The notes below the pieces were generated by a model. It searched no databases. It saw nothing but the letters and a program-made list of their open reading frames with translations, and was not told the origin of the DNA. A program made the position numbers and the translations under genes. Below are positions 33,686-34,165 of a stretch of DNA of 34,165 bases, piece after piece. Position 1 is the stretch's first letter. Each line of letters starts with the position of its first letter. Source of the stretch: Nostoc sp. CENA543 (lineage in GTDB: Bacteria > Cyanobacteriota > Cyanobacteriia > Cyanobacteriales > Nostocaceae); contig NZ_CP023283.1 in the NCBI RefSeq assembly GCF_002896875.1, forward strand, positions 1 to 34,165, read 5' to 3'.

Positions 33686-33704
33686 GGTAATTATTTCCCA
33701 TCAA

Positions 33705-34165
33705 TTAGTTAGCAGCATCAAAAATCTGCTGTGCGGTTAAATTTAATTGGGGGAAGGTAGGTGATTTAATCGCTGTGTTACCCTGAAACGGAGTCATTTG
33801 ATATTCACCATCAACTAAACTACATACAAAAATAGTCGGTTGTTTGGGATTACCAATAAATTTCCTAGCTCCCAAAGCAGCATAATCAGCAATCCAATAT
33901 TCAGGAATGCCCATTTCCTCATAATCCCTAAATTTGTTGTAGTAATCATCTCGCCAGTTAGTCGATACAACCTCAACCACTAAAGGCACAGATGCAGCTT
34001 GGCTGACTGTTGACTGCTTTTGAAAAAGTGGTTCGTTGCTGAGGTTGTCTAGATTTAATAACAATACATCGGGTGAATAAGCAGATTCAGCACTAGGAGT
34101 TTTGACGAATGCAGTTTTGGGTATGGTGTAAGGAAGGTTCAGGCGATCAAACTCGACAGTTAACT
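33705..34165 (-). CDS. Uma2-family (DUF820) protein, C-terminal part; begins at 154
   Basis: This is the remainder of the gene that begins at 154 on the minus strand. Entering at base 34165, it continues in frame as KLTVEFDRLNLPYTIPK, then SPDVLLLN (the PD element), VEVVSTNWRDDYYNKFRDYEE (first acidic and following lysine positions), and ends as LNLTAQQIFDAAN at stop 33705. The longest uninterrupted frame that begins inside the window starts at ATG 34064, but this is internal; the true gene is 615 nt in total. The protein is 204 residues, almost the length of its paralogue at 1954 (205). It is followed by the 90-residue gene at 33413. Confidence 0.9.
   Translation of the reverse strand, partial: LTVEFDRLNLPYTIPKTAFVKTPSAESAYSPDVLLLNLDNLSNEPLFQKQSTVSQAASVPLVVEVVSTNWRDDYYNKFRDYEEMGIPEYWIADYAALGARKFIGNPKQPTIFVCSLVDGEYQMTPFQGNTAIKSPTFPQLNLTAQQIFDAAN

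Overview
The window reads as one complete circular plasmid of 34,165 bp from a cyanobacterium, most likely a filamentous Nostoc/Anabaena-type organism. Circularity is seen directly: a minus-strand Uma2-family gene begins at position 154, runs off the left edge at base 1 and continues in frame from base 34165 down to its stop at 33705. The join gives a 204-residue protein that matches its intact 205-residue paralogue at 1954-2571. The cyanobacterial assignment rests on about a dozen GCGATCGC (HIP1) octamers, a GUN4 domain, the Uma2 genes and several small families typical of Nostoc plasmids.

Layout, going round the circle. (1) 28702-5333, across the junction, is a type I restriction-modification locus: hsdR, an opposite-strand Uma2 pair, hsdM, a second Uma2 gene, small antitoxin-like genes, a VapBC-type pair and hsdS. 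hsdR is split by an IS4-type insertion sequence (29696-31052) with an 11-bp target duplication; removing the IS and one repeat restores a 1,110-residue frame. hsdM and hsdS are intact, so the plasmid probably methylates but does not restrict. (2) 5478-6853 is a ParA partition cassette with an upstream AGCTAA repeat array. (3) 6960-13050 looks like cargo: a DUF4238 protein, a tyrosine recombinase with palindromes upstream, a GNAT acetyltransferase, a large protein ending in a GUN4 domain, and a RusA-like protein. By eye this stretch has no complete HIP1 site. (4) 18759-13236 is a tight eight-gene minus-strand operon that starts with a ParM/StbA-like actin and ends with a membrane-anchored P-loop ATPase of coupling-protein layout. 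Divergent from it is a 59-residue ribbon-helix-helix-like gene flanked by matching inverted repeats. (5) 19290-24809 holds an unknown membrane-associated protein, a zinc-finger/TOPRIM/VapE-type primase-helicase (the best replication-protein candidate) and a second actin-like ATPase with a small partner. (6) 24810-28486 is the transfer and origin region: a structured oriT-like segment, a MobV relaxase fused to a primase-like module, a long hairpin, and two families of strictly 11-bp-phased repeats ahead of a small cyanobacterial protein gene.

Together the genes describe a low-copy, mobilisable plasmid with unusual investment in stability: one ParA-type and two actin-type segregation candidates, a toxin-antitoxin pair and a restriction locus. 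The least expected elements are the phased 11-bp arrays (about 24 units), the relaxase-primase fusion whose TOPRIM glutamate position is lysine, the actin-to-membrane-ATPase operon, and a 12-bp repeat set in both orientations inside the primase gene. All functions are read from sequence motifs; no database search was run.
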